DNA of 39,938 nt from assembly GCF_000406165.1 (NCBI RefSeq), contig NZ_CM001977.1:248365-288302 (forward strand). The letters run 5' to 3'. Below are positions 24,723-33,013 of the stretch, in pieces; positions within the stretch are counted from its first letter, which is position 1; each line of letters begins with the position of its first letter. The position numbers were made by a program, and so were the translations under genes. Source of the stretch: Dickeya zeae NCPPB 2538 (lineage in GTDB: Bacteria > Pseudomonadota > Gammaproteobacteria > Enterobacterales > Enterobacteriaceae). The notes beneath the pieces are model-generated. The model saw only the letters and a program-made list of their open reading frames with translations. It was not told where the DNA came from and did not search any database.

Positions 24723-26152
24723 ACCTCTGGCTTCAGCGCTGGCGCGCTATCTCCCTGAAGACCCGTTGCAGCTTGCTGTTTGCGTTGGTTGCCGCGCTGG
24801 TGGTCAGCCTGGCGGGCAGTTACCTGTATAGCGCGCTGTGGCAGGAAATGTACCGACGTAGTGATTTGCAGGTAACCGGGCGCGTCGACTATTACCGCCA
24901 CCTGTTGGGGAAAAATTTTACGCTGCCGGTGTTGACCAGTAATACCGGACTGTTTGAGAACATGCTGGGGAGTGAGCAGGATGTATTGCTGTTTTCACTA
25001 CCGGGGCAAAAGCCGCTTATCAGCGTTAATCCGGCGCATATTTCACTGCCGCCATTAACGCCGGTGGTGGAGAACTCACCGTTGCGGGTTTCCAGCGTGC
25101 AAGGGGGCGTTACCGCTGATGGTGTGCCGATGCGTGCGATCGCCGCTCAGGTTCGGCTCAACGACGGGCAATTGCTGCAGATTGCCGCCGCCCATGTGAT
25201 GCTCAATGAGCAACGAATGCTGGAGCATTACCTCTGGCGTGTGGTGGGGGCGGTGGTAGCCGCGTTCATATTGATAGCCGCGTTGGGGTATCTGGTTTTG
25301 CGCCGTGGTCTCTCGCCGTTATGGCGTATGGCGGCGCAGGCGTCGGCGATTGCGCCGAACACCTTATCCACCCGTGTCAGCGATGCCGATGCCCCGCAGG
25401 AAGTGCGGCAATTGATTCGTGCTTTTAACGCCATGTTGGATCGTCTCAACGAGGGTTATCAGCGATTAACCCAGTTTTCTGCCGACCTGGCGCATGAGAT
25501 TCGCACGCCGATCGGTGCGCTGATGGGGCATTGTCAGGTCGCGCTGTATCAGCCACGCAGTGTGGAAGAGTATGAAACGCTACTGTCGGACAATATTGCC
25601 GAACTGGAGCGCCTGTCGCGGATGGTAGAAAACATCCTGTTTCTGGCCCGCGCCAGCCATGAGCAACCGGTCCTTAACCGGGTGCCGGTTGACGTGGAGG
25701 CCGAGCTGCGCCGGGTAGCGGATTACTTTGATATGCTGGCGGATGAGCGTGGTATCGAACTGCGCTATGAAGGTCAGGCGACACTGTCGGTGGATGCGTT
25801 ATTGTTCCAGCGTGCGCTGAGTAATCTGGTTGCCAACGCGGTACGGTATGCGCATGCAGACAGCCCGATAACGTTGAGTGCGAGCACATCGCCTGAAGGG
25901 ATTGTGATAGCGGTGACCAACCTCGGCCCCTTATTGCCGTCGGAGCAATTGGAGCGGCTGTTTGACCGATTTTACCGCGTGGATGCGACCCGCAGCGCGA
26001 GTAGTGACTCCAGTGGGCTGGGGTTGTCTATCGTTCGGGCCATCATGACCTTGCATGGCGGCGAGGTGATCGCCCGGTGCGATCCTGTTAATCAAATCAC
26101 CGGGCGGATCTGTTTTAGCCTGATCTTCCCGGCGGTTGATCGCATCGCCTAG
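24719..26152 (+). CDS. Membrane sensor histidine kinase (CusS/HprS-like)
   Basis: A 477-aa kinase. TM1 is at about 14-38, a periplasmic sensor loop at about 39-170, TM2 at about 172-194, a HAMP linker at about 195-248 and a HisKA domain with phospho-acceptor His259 in FSADLAHEIRTPIGALMGH. The HATPase domain has the N box SNLVANAVRYAH (Asn373), NLGP and the G2 box SSGLGLSIV. All catalytic boxes are intact. The periplasmic loop has only hydrophobic and polar residues with no obvious metal-binding cluster of Cys, Met or His, so the signal is unknown. It partners the regulator it overlaps. Confidence 0.92.
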   Translation: MNLWLQRWRAISLKTRCSLLFALVAALVVSLAGSYLYSALWQEMYRRSDLQVTGRVDYYRHLLGKNFTLPVLTSNTGLFENMLGSEQDVLLFSLPGQKPLISVNPAHISLPPLTPVVENSPLRVSSVQGGVTADGVPMRAIAAQVRLNDGQLLQIAAAHVMLNEQRMLEHYLWRVVGAVVAAFILIAALGYLVLRRGLSPLWRMAAQASAIAPNTLSTRVSDADAPQEVRQLIRAFNAMLDRLNEGYQRLTQFSADLAHEIRTPIGALMGHCQVALYQPRSVEEYETLLSDNIAELERLSRMVENILFLARASHEQPVLNRVPVDVEAELRRVADYFDMLADERGIELRYEGQATLSVDALLFQRALSNLVANAVRYAHADSPITLSASTSPEGIVIAVTNLGPLLPSEQLERLFDRFYRVDATRSASSDSSGLGLSIVRAIMTLHGGEVIARCDPVNQITGRICFSLIFPAVDRIA

Positions 26153-26163
26153 ATCGAGAGGAA

Positions 26164-26189
26164 CGGATCGCCGATGTCGCGGCGATCCG
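26164..26189. terminator. Hairpin between the kinase gene and thiH
   Basis: CGGATCGCC (26164-26172) pairs with GGCGATCCG (26181-26189), 9 bp perfect with an 8-nt loop, in the 46-bp gap of two convergent genes. The lack of a U-tract makes intrinsic termination uncertain, but the position suits a shared 3' end structure. Confidence 0.45.
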
Positions 26190-26198
26190 GATGCGACG

Positions 26199-27344
26199 TC
26201 ACTCCATCGCCGCTCTTCCCAGATAACCATCCCAGTCTTTCCATACCGGCTGTAACCCAGCCTGCGCCAGCGCATCCGCCACGTCTTGCGGGCGGCGATT
26301 GTCGTGCGGGATGAATTGCTCCAGCTCCGGGTGATCGTCGGCGTAGCCGCCCGGTTGGGTTTTGGAAAACGCGCTGACGTTGTTGATAGCAATCGGGATC
26401 ATATGGTCGCGGAAGAACGGTGACTCACGGGTAGAGAGCGACAGTTCCACATCGGGTGCCAGCAGCCGGAAGGCGCAGATAACCTGCATCAGCTGTGCCT
26501 CATCCATCAACGAGGCGGGTTCAATGCCGCCCGCACAAGGGCGCAGGCGTGGGAACGACACCGAGTAGCGGCTTTGCCAGTAGGTTTGCTGTAAATACAG
26601 CAGGTGCTCGGCCACCATATAGCAGTCGGTGCGCCAGCTGTCCGACAGCCCAATGAGCGCCCCCAGCCCGATCTTGTCGATACCGGCGCGTCCCAGCCTG
26701 TCTGGTGTTGCCAGCCGCCAGGCGAAGTCTTGCTTATGGCCGCGCAGGTGGTGGTGGGCATAGGTTCTGGCGTGATAGGTTTCCTGATACACCATCACCC
26801 CATCCAACCCGAGGGTTTTCAGCTCGGCGTAATCTTCCTGCGATAGCGGCTGTACTTCCATCATCAGTGAACTGAATTGCGGGCGAATTAACGGCAGCAT
26901 CTGGCGAAAATAATCCATTCCCACTTTACGCTGGTGTTCACCGGTCACCAGCAGCAGGTGGTCGAACCCCAGCGCCTTGATAGCCTCGCATTCGCGTTGG
27001 ATTTCCTGCTCATTGAGTGTCTTGCGTTTGAGGTGGTTACTCATGGAGAAACCACAATAGGTACAGTCGTTGGCGCACAGATTGGAAAGGTACAGCGGCA
27101 CATAGAAACTGACGGTGTTGCCAAAACGCTGGCGCGTCAGTTGCTGCGCCCGCTGGGCCAGCGGTTCCAGCCAGCGACTGGCAGCAGGCGACAGCAACGC
27201 CATCATATCGTCGCGCGTGAGCCGATTAGCGTACAGCGCCCGCTCTACGTCAGCGTCGGTTTTACTGTTGATGCGCAGGGTCAGGTCATGCCATTCCAGC
27301 TGTTGCCAGCGGTGTTCAAACGACGGTTGAGCGTGAGTGTCCAT
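26199..27344 (-). CDS. thiH: 2-iminoacetate synthase ThiH (radical SAM)
   Basis: ThiH cleaves tyrosine with a radical SAM mechanism to give dehydroglycine (2-iminoacetate) for thiazole formation, releasing p-cresol. The 381-aa protein has the radical SAM cluster motif CANDCTYC, with Cys90, Cys94 and Cys97. Further conserved blocks are LLVTGEHQRKVGMDYF, VYQETYHARTY, IGLGALIGLSDSW, and SFPRLRPCAGG. It is the last gene of the thiamin operon and its ATG overlaps the thiG stop by 1 nt. Use of ThiH rather than ThiO indicates the tyrosine route typical of enterobacteria. Confidence 0.96.
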   Translation of the reverse strand: MDTHAQPSFEHRWQQLEWHDLTLRINSKTDADVERALYANRLTRDDMMALLSPAASRWLEPLAQRAQQLTRQRFGNTVSFYVPLYLSNLCANDCTYCGFSMSNHLKRKTLNEQEIQRECEAIKALGFDHLLLVTGEHQRKVGMDYFRQMLPLIRPQFSSLMMEVQPLSQEDYAELKTLGLDGVMVYQETYHARTYAHHHLRGHKQDFAWRLATPDRLGRAGIDKIGLGALIGLSDSWRTDCYMVAEHLLYLQQTYWQSRYSVSFPRLRPCAGGIEPASLMDEAQLMQVICAFRLLAPDVELSLSTRESPFFRDHMIPIAINNVSAFSKTQPGGYADDHPELEQFIPHDNRRPQDVADALAQAGLQPVWKDWDGYLGRAAME

Positions 27345-28123
27345 TACTCGGTGGCCTCCGTCTGGCGCAGAAAACCGGTCAGCGGGCTGGTGGCGCTGGC
27401 GAGGTGCTGGCGGCCGCCCAGACCGGCCTGACGGGCGAGCGCCCCGGCGTCCACCGCCAGCCGGAAGGCGTGTGCCATCTGCACTGGGTCACGTGCCACG
27501 GCGATAGCGGTATTAACCAGTACCGCATCGGCACCCAGTTCGATGGCTTCTGCCGCATGGCTGGGGGCGCCGATGCCAGCATCCACAACTACCGGCACCC
27601 GCGCCTGTTCGACGATAATGCGTAGAAAGTCGCGTGTTTGCAGCCCTTGATTAGAGCCGATGGGGGCACCGAGCGGCATCACCGCGGCACAACCGACGTC
27701 TTCCAGACGCTTGCATAACACCGGGTCGGCACCGCAGTAGGGCAGTACCACAAAGCCATCTTTCACCAGTTGTTCTGCGGCTTTCAGCGTTTCCACCGGA
27801 TCCGGCAGCAGGTATTTCATGTCCGGGTGGATTTCCAGTTTCACCCAGTGCGTGCCCAGCGCTTCACGCGCCAGTCGGGCGGCGAATACCGCTTCTTCAG
27901 CGGTTTTGGCTCCCGAGGTATTGGGCAGCAGGTGCACGCCCAGTTCACGTAGCGGGGCCAGAATGGCATCGCTGCCGCCTTTCAAATCCACCCGTTTCAT
28001 TGCCAGCGTGACCAGTTGCGAGCCGCTGGCGCGCAGCGCATCCTGCATCAGTTGTGCACCAGCAAACTTTCCAGTGCCGGTTAATAACCGGGACGTAAAC
28101 GTTGTATCTGCAATCTTCAGCAT
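27344..28123 (-). CDS. thiG: Thiazole synthase ThiG
   Basis: ThiG assembles the thiazole phosphate from deoxyxylulose phosphate, dehydroglycine and sulfur delivered as ThiS-thiocarboxylate. From ATG 28123 (MLKIADTTFTSRLLTGTGKF) it has 259 aa, near the E. coli 256. The ribosome binding site GGAGG lies 5 bases before this start; the frame extends 25 codons upstream into thiS but without homology. Lys95 in WVKLEIHPD is the expected Schiff-base lysine. Glycine-rich phosphate sites (CAAVMPLGAPIGS, VVDAGIGAPSHAAEA) follow. It starts 1 nt from the thiS stop. Confidence 0.96.
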   Translation of the reverse strand: MLKIADTTFTSRLLTGTGKFAGAQLMQDALRASGSQLVTLAMKRVDLKGGSDAILAPLRELGVHLLPNTSGAKTAEEAVFAARLAREALGTHWVKLEIHPDMKYLLPDPVETLKAAEQLVKDGFVVLPYCGADPVLCKRLEDVGCAAVMPLGAPIGSNQGLQTRDFLRIIVEQARVPVVVDAGIGAPSHAAEAIELGADAVLVNTAIAVARDPVQMAHAFRLAVDAGALARQAGLGGRQHLASATSPLTGFLRQTEATE

Positions 28124-28124
28124 C

Positions 28125-28325
28125 TCAACCTCCTGCGATTGCCTGAAACAATAAAATGTCATCACCATCCCGCACGGCAGAATGTGCCCAGGCATCACGC
28201 GGGATGATGGTGTGATTGATAGCCAGCGCCGTGCCGGGCTGTAATCGGTTCAACTGCTCAAGCAGTTGCGCGACGGTCAACTCGCTGTGCAGTTCGATAA
28301 CCTCATCGTTGAGCCGGATCTTCAT
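28125..28325 (-). CDS. thiS: Sulfur carrier protein ThiS
   Basis: A 66-aa ubiquitin-like sulfur carrier, the same length as E. coli ThiS. It ends in the required Gly-Gly (LLFQAIAGG), which is adenylated by ThiF and turned into a thiocarboxylate. The ATG at 28325 (MKIRLNDEVIEL) overlaps the thiF stop as ATGA; the frame extends upstream inside thiF but that extension is not homologous. The protein acts in the cytoplasm between ThiF and ThiG. Confidence 0.95.
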   Translation of the reverse strand: MKIRLNDEVIELHSELTVAQLLEQLNRLQPGTALAINHTIIPRDAWAHSAVRDGDDILLFQAIAGG

Positions 28326-29071
28326 GCCCGCCCTCCACATACCGGACAGGTGGCCGAGCGTGCCAGTTGCAGCGTGGTCCATTGCTGCTGGCGTGCATCG
28401 AACAGCCGTAACTTGCCGTCCAGTGGAGAGGGTAATCCGCACAGTAATTTGATCGCTTCCAGCGCCTGCAAGGTACCCATCACGCCGACCACCGGGCCAA
28501 GGACACCGGCGGTGCGGCAGTTGCGTTGGGGCTCCGTCGCATCCGGGTAGAGACAGGCGTAGCAGCCGTGCGGGTAAGGGGGTGTCAGTACCAGCAACTG
28601 GCCGCTGAACCCTACCGCACTGGCGCTAATCAGCGGTTTTTGCGCCGCGACGCAGGCCGCATTGACCGCGTGACGGGTAGTCATGTTGTCGCAGCAGTCC
28701 AGTACCAGATCGGCTTGCGCTACCTCGGTGGTCAGCGATTCGCCTTCAAGCCGGGTGGTCAGCGTGACGGTTTTCACCAGCGGATTAATCGCTTCCAGCG
28801 CGTGGCGGGCCAGCACGGCTTTAGGGTGTGACAGGTCTGCATTACGGTAGAGAATCTGTCGTTGCAGGTTAGAGATGTGTAGGGTGTCGTGGTCCGCCAG
28901 CAGCAGGGTGCCAACCCCCGCGGCCGCCAGATAGAGTGCTGCCGGTGAGCCCAGCCCACCCAGCCCAACCAGCAACACGCGGGAGGCCGCCAGTTTCTGT
29001 TGCCCTTCCTGGCCGATATCCTCCAGTAACAGCTGGCGGCTGTAGCGCATAAATGCCTGATCATCGAGCAT
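28322..29071 (-). CDS. thiF: ThiS adenylyltransferase ThiF
   Basis: ThiF is an E1-like enzyme that adenylates the C-terminal glycine of ThiS using ATP. The 249-aa protein has the nucleotide-binding GLGGLGS at about 36-42, DLVLDCCDN at about 121-129, the zinc cysteines Cys170/Cys173 (CYAC) and Cys242/Cys245 (CPVC), and the crossover-loop cysteine Cys185 (RNCRTAGVLGP) corresponding to the reactive Cys184 of E. coli. It begins 1 nt after the thiE stop and overlaps thiS by 4 nt. Confidence 0.95.
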   Translation of the reverse strand: MLDDQAFMRYSRQLLLEDIGQEGQQKLAASRVLLVGLGGLGSPAALYLAAAGVGTLLLADHDTLHISNLQRQILYRNADLSHPKAVLARHALEAINPLVKTVTLTTRLEGESLTTEVAQADLVLDCCDNMTTRHAVNAACVAAQKPLISASAVGFSGQLLVLTPPYPHGCYACLYPDATEPQRNCRTAGVLGPVVGVMGTLQALEAIKLLCGLPSPLDGKLRLFDARQQQWTTLQLARSATCPVCGGRA

Positions 29072-29072
29072 G

Positions 29073-29708
29073 TTACGCCTCCCGTCCTTCGATCAATTGC
29101 AGTAACGTCGCGGTCGCGGCGCGCCAGTCAGCGGCCTGAGTGATGGCGCTGACTACGGCGATGCTGCCGACCCCGGTTTCCAGCACGGCGGGTACCCGGT
29201 CAATGCTGATACCGCCGATAGCCACGGTGGGAAAGCGCCCGTTCAACGCGCGAATATGGCGAGCCAATTCCACCAGACCTTGCGGTGCCGATGGCATGGC
29301 TTTGGTTTGGGTCGGGAAAATATGGCCCAGCGCAATGTAGGACGGCGACAGGGCGACGGCGCGTGCCAGCTCAGCATCGTCATGGGTTGATACGCCCAGA
29401 CGTAACCCGGCGGCGTGGATTGCCGCCAGATCGGCGGTATCAAGATCCTCCTGACCCAAGTGTACGCCGTATGCCTGATGCCTGACGGCCAGTTGCCAGT
29501 AATCGTTGATGAACAGCCGGGCCTGATACTGACGGCCAAGGGCAATCGCCCGGATAATGTCAGGCTCGGCCTGCTCTGCTGGCTGGTCTTTGATGCGTAG
29601 CTGGAGGGTACGAACCCCCGCATCCAGCAGGCGTTCAATCCATATCACGCTATCGACCACCGGATAAAGCCCCAGCCGGGCGTCGGTGGTGAGAAACGCG
29701 CGGGTCAT
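29073..29708 (-). CDS. thiE: Thiamin-phosphate synthase ThiE
   Basis: ThiE couples HMP pyrophosphate with thiazole phosphate to give thiamin phosphate. The 211-aa TIM-barrel protein shows the family blocks QLRIKDQ, LFINDYWQLA, GVHLGQEDL, LGVSTHDDAE, YIALGHIFPTQTK and VAIGGIS. The ATG overlaps the thiC stop by one base (TGATG), so translation is coupled. It precedes thiF with a 1-nt gap. Confidence 0.96.
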   Translation of the reverse strand: MTRAFLTTDARLGLYPVVDSVIWIERLLDAGVRTLQLRIKDQPAEQAEPDIIRAIALGRQYQARLFINDYWQLAVRHQAYGVHLGQEDLDTADLAAIHAAGLRLGVSTHDDAELARAVALSPSYIALGHIFPTQTKAMPSAPQGLVELARHIRALNGRFPTVAIGGISIDRVPAVLETGVGSIAVVSAITQAADWRAATATLLQLIEGREA

Positions 29709-31669
29709 CAGCGTTCCTCCTGCGGCAGGCTGGTAGCGGTGTGGTACAGCTCGCTACCGCGAGCGCGGAATTCGGCGGACATGTTTGCCATGCCGACATC
29801 GATCGGTTGCGCTTCCTGACGGGCGGCGTAGTCACGTACTTCCTGTGTAATCTTCATCGAACAGAATTTCGGCCCGCACATCGAGCAGAAATGCGCGACT
29901 TTGCCAGATTCCTGCGGCAGGGTTTCATCGTGGTAGGCGCGAGCGGTTTCCGGGTCCAGCGCCAGATTGAACTGGTCTTCCCAGCGGAATTCAAAGCGTG
30001 CCTTGGACATGGCGTTATCGCGGATCTGCGCGCCGGGGTGCCCCTTCGCCAGATCGGCGGCGTGAGCCGCGATCTTATAGGCGATAAGCCCTTGTTTAAC
30101 GTCGTTTTTGTTCGGTAGGCCCAAATGTTCTTTCGGGGTGACGTAGCACAGCATGGCGCAGCCGAACCAGCCGATCATCGCCGCACCGATACCCGACGTG
30201 AAATGGTCATAGCCCGGCGCGATATCCGTGGTGAGCGGGCCCAGCGTGTAGAACGGCGCTTCATGGCAGTGTTCCAGCTCTTCGGTCATGTTGCGGCGGA
30301 TCATCTGCATCGGGACATGACCGGGGCCTTCGATCATTACCTGCACGTCATATTCCCAGGCGATTTTAGTCAGCTCGCCCAGCGTGTGCAGTTCGGCGAA
30401 CTGCGCTTCGTCATTGGCGTCCTGAATCGAGCCGGGGCGCAGACCATCACCCAGTGACAGGGCGACGTCATAGGCACTACAGATTTCGCAAATTTCGCGG
30501 AAATGCTGGTAGAGGAAATTTTCCTGATGGTGCGACAGGCACCATTTCGCCATGATGGAGCCGCCGCGCGACACAATGCCCGTCAGGCGTTTGGCGGTCA
30601 TCGGGACATAGCGCAACAACACACCGGCATGGATGGTGAAATAATCTACCCCTTGTTCGGCCTGTTCCAGCAAGGTGTCGCGGAACAGTTCCCAGGTGAG
30701 GTTTTCCGCGATGCCGTTGACCTTTTCCAGCGCCTGATAGATAGGCACGGTGCCGATTGGCACCGGGCTGTTGCGCAGGATCCACTCGCGGGTTTCATGA
30801 ATATAGCGCCCGGTGGATAAGTCCATTACTGTGTCCGCACCCCAGCGGGTTGCCCACACCAGTTTCTCGACTTCTTCCTCAATCGAAGAGGTCACCGCAG
30901 AGTTGCCGATATTGGCGTTCACCTTCACCAGAAAATTACGACCGATGATCATCGGCTCCGATTCCGGGTGATTAATGTTGGCGGGGATAATCGCACGCCC
31001 GGCCGCGACTTCCTGACGCACGAATTCCGGTGTGATGTCGTCCGGCAGCAACGCACCAAAACTGTGGCCCGGATGCTGCTGGCGCAGAACCTCGCCGCGA
31101 ATACGCTCACGTCCCATATTTTCGCGGATGGCGATGAATTCCATCTCTGGCGTGATGACTCCCTGACGGGCGTAGTGCAACTGGGTGACGCGGCGTCCCG
31201 CTTTGGCACGTCTGGGGTGCGGCAGGTGTTCAAAACGCAGGTGGTCGAGACCACTATCCGCCAGCCGCTGTTGGGTAAAACCGGAACTGACGTGCGATAA
31301 GGTTTCCGTGTCGTCACGTTCGGCAATCCAGTCGGCCCGCAGTTTACCAAGCCCACGGTGTACATCTGGCGTGACGGCCGGGTCGCCGTAGGGACCGGCG
31401 GTATCATAAACCGGCACCGCTTCGTTAGGTTCATAGCGTGGATTGTCGCGGCTACCGCCCACCAGCGTTGGGCTTAGCTGAATTTCCCGCATGGGCACGC
31501 GAATATCTAGGCGTGAACCGGTCAAATAAATCCGCTGTGAGTTTGGGAAGGTTGAGCCGCGCAGCGTATCGATGAACTGTTGAGCAGCAGCACGTTGTTC
31601 ACGACGACCGGACGGTGTTTTTTCTCCAGAAGCCGTCAGCTCCGTGGACAGTTTGGATTCGGTAGACAT
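29708..31669 (-). CDS. thiC: Phosphomethylpyrimidine synthase ThiC
   Basis: ThiC is a radical SAM enzyme that rearranges aminoimidazole ribotide into hydroxymethylpyrimidine phosphate. From ATG 31669 (MSTESKLSTELT, AGGAA upstream) it has 653 aa, slightly longer than E. coli. The non-canonical cluster motif is C-terminal: Cys595, Cys598 and Cys603 in CSMCGPKFC. Other conserved blocks are AGPYGDPAV, FAIRENMGRER-like IAIRENMGRE, NIGNSAVTSSIEEEVEK, MDLSTG, DYFTIHAGV, RGGSIMAKW, and IEGPGHVPM. An in-frame start at 31753 exists but lacks a good ribosome binding site. Lead gene of thiCEFSGH, controlled by the TPP riboswitch. Confidence 0.97.
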   Translation of the reverse strand: MSTESKLSTELTASGEKTPSGRREQRAAAQQFIDTLRGSTFPNSQRIYLTGSRLDIRVPMREIQLSPTLVGGSRDNPRYEPNEAVPVYDTAGPYGDPAVTPDVHRGLGKLRADWIAERDDTETLSHVSSGFTQQRLADSGLDHLRFEHLPHPRRAKAGRRVTQLHYARQGVITPEMEFIAIRENMGRERIRGEVLRQQHPGHSFGALLPDDITPEFVRQEVAAGRAIIPANINHPESEPMIIGRNFLVKVNANIGNSAVTSSIEEEVEKLVWATRWGADTVMDLSTGRYIHETREWILRNSPVPIGTVPIYQALEKVNGIAENLTWELFRDTLLEQAEQGVDYFTIHAGVLLRYVPMTAKRLTGIVSRGGSIMAKWCLSHHQENFLYQHFREICEICSAYDVALSLGDGLRPGSIQDANDEAQFAELHTLGELTKIAWEYDVQVMIEGPGHVPMQMIRRNMTEELEHCHEAPFYTLGPLTTDIAPGYDHFTSGIGAAMIGWFGCAMLCYVTPKEHLGLPNKNDVKQGLIAYKIAAHAADLAKGHPGAQIRDNAMSKARFEFRWEDQFNLALDPETARAYHDETLPQESGKVAHFCSMCGPKFCSMKITQEVRDYAARQEAQPIDVGMANMSAEFRARGSELYHTATSLPQEER

Positions 31670-31814
31670 AGCAAGTTCCTGTTCATTAAATGGGAAGATT
31701 GCTTGTCTGGAGTTCGGAGGGAGTAATCGCCGGATGCTGGCTGGCAACGGCATCGGGCATGTTGCCCTGACTGTTGCGCCGCTCCCCTGAATGGATGTTG
31801 GGGGGCGATATCAT

Positions 31815-31921
31815 TACTCTTGTTCCCTTCGCAGGTATTAACCTGATCAGGTTCCGCGGATCCCGAATTAACGGTCTCAGCCCACGCGCCATCAGGCGTG
31901 TTGGGCACTCCGACAAGATAG
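31815..31921 (-). promoter_or_regulatory. TPP (THI-box) riboswitch upstream of thiC
   Basis: On the minus strand the leader shows the TPP aptamer. The P1 stem is CTTGT (31913-31917) with ACAAG (31819-31823). The CGGAGTGCC segment leads into a variable arm (CACGCCTGATGGCGTG). The GGCTGAGA core is at about 31875-31882, and the second sensor arm runs GGAACCTGATCAGGTT then AATACCTGCGAAGGGAA at 31823-31857. When TPP binds, expression of the thiCEFSGH operon should fall. A 145-base segment separates it from thiC, with no obvious intrinsic terminator. Confidence 0.95.
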
Positions 31922-32184
31922 GGCCCCATGCGGGGCATAAAACTCGTGGTCAATTAAAACAATTAGCCACGACAACACTACAGTCACTTTATGCGCTGTG
32001 GGGCGGCGGCGTCAATGATCGAATATCAGCCAAGTCTGGTGATCCGCTGGGGGGATGTGCATTGCCAAGGCTTCACCCGCGCCGGATAATGCCTGACGGA
32101 ATGTCGTCATGTTGACAAGGTCGATGAAAACACCAACGGGCTACCTGACAGGCCAGCCTGATAATAAGCGGGGCGATAAAAGAG
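31922..32184. other. Spacer between the thiC leader and nudC
   Basis: This divergent gap must contain the thiC promoter (leftward) and the nudC promoter (rightward). TTGACA at 32111-32116 is a good -35 for nudC but no matching -10 is evident. In E. coli rsd (anti-sigma-70) sits between thiC and nudC; no rsd-like frame is present here. No RNA gene was recognised. Confidence 0.5.
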
Positions 32185-32958
32185 ATGGAAGTGACGCTAA
32201 AAGGTGAAGAAAGCGGGTGGTGGGTGGTATATCACCGCCACCAGATCTGGCTGCCTCAGGGCGAGTTACCGAAAGGAACAGCAGCGCAGTGGCAGTTGCA
32301 ACAGCGTTCTGCCCGTCAGGTTGGCGAATGGCTGGGGGAGCCGGTCTGGCTGGTGCTACAGGAAAAGGCGAACGACATGGGGTCGGTACGCGAACTGCTG
32401 AGTCAGGATGCCGGGTTGTTCCAGTTGGCGGGCCGTGCGGTGCAACTGGCGGAATTCTACCGTTCGCACCGATTTTGCGGTTACTGCGGCCATGAAATGT
32501 CAGCCAGTACTACTGAGCTGGCCTGCCTGTGTCACCACTGCAAAGAGCGTTACTATCCGCAAATCGCCCCTTGTGTAATTGTGGCTATCCGCCATCACGA
32601 CAGTATTCTGCTGGCGCAGCATTTACGCCACAAAGGCAATATGTACACCACACTGGCCGGTTTCGTTGAAGTGGGGGAAACGCTGGAACAGGCGGTAGCG
32701 CGGGAAGTGATGGAAGAGAGCAATGTTCGCGTCAAAAACCTGCGTTATGTCAGTTCACAGCCGTGGCCGTTCCCGCATTCGTTGATGATGGCGTTCATGG
32801 CCGATTATGACGGCGGAGAACTGAAGCATGACCCATCTGAACTGCGGGATGCTAACTGGTTTCGCTATGACCGCTTGCCGGAATTGCCGCCACCGGGTAC
32901 GGTAGCCCGGCGTTTGATTGAAGACACGGTCGTACTGTGCCGTGAGGCTGATCAGTGA
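32185..32958 (+). CDS. nudC: NADH pyrophosphatase / RNA deNADding enzyme NudC
   Basis: NudC hydrolyses NADH and removes NAD caps from RNA 5' ends. The 257-aa length equals E. coli NudC. A zinc ribbon is formed by Cys98, Cys101, Cys116 and Cys119 (FCGYCG, CLCHHC). The Nudix box at 159-181 (GFVEVGE...REVMEESN) has the catalytic glutamates. The diagnostic SQPWPFPHS at 191-199 marks NADH specificity. The usual Gly near the end of the Nudix box is Asn180 here. It lies 55 nt upstream of hemE, probably co-transcribed. Confidence 0.96.
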   Translation: MEVTLKGEESGWWVVYHRHQIWLPQGELPKGTAAQWQLQQRSARQVGEWLGEPVWLVLQEKANDMGSVRELLSQDAGLFQLAGRAVQLAEFYRSHRFCGYCGHEMSASTTELACLCHHCKERYYPQIAPCVIVAIRHHDSILLAQHLRHKGNMYTTLAGFVEVGETLEQAVAREVMEESNVRVKNLRYVSSQPWPFPHSLMMAFMADYDGGELKHDPSELRDANWFRYDRLPELPPPGTVARRLIEDTVVLCREADQ

Positions 32959-33013
32959 TCGGCCATCGCCAGCGACAATCATGCCTGCACGCAGGCGTTA
33001 CAAGGAAAAGACC

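Noticed and set aside
17999..26198. Prophage, integrative element or insertion sequence
   Set aside because: No integrase, transposase, terminal inverted repeats or duplicated tRNA end was found in the block.
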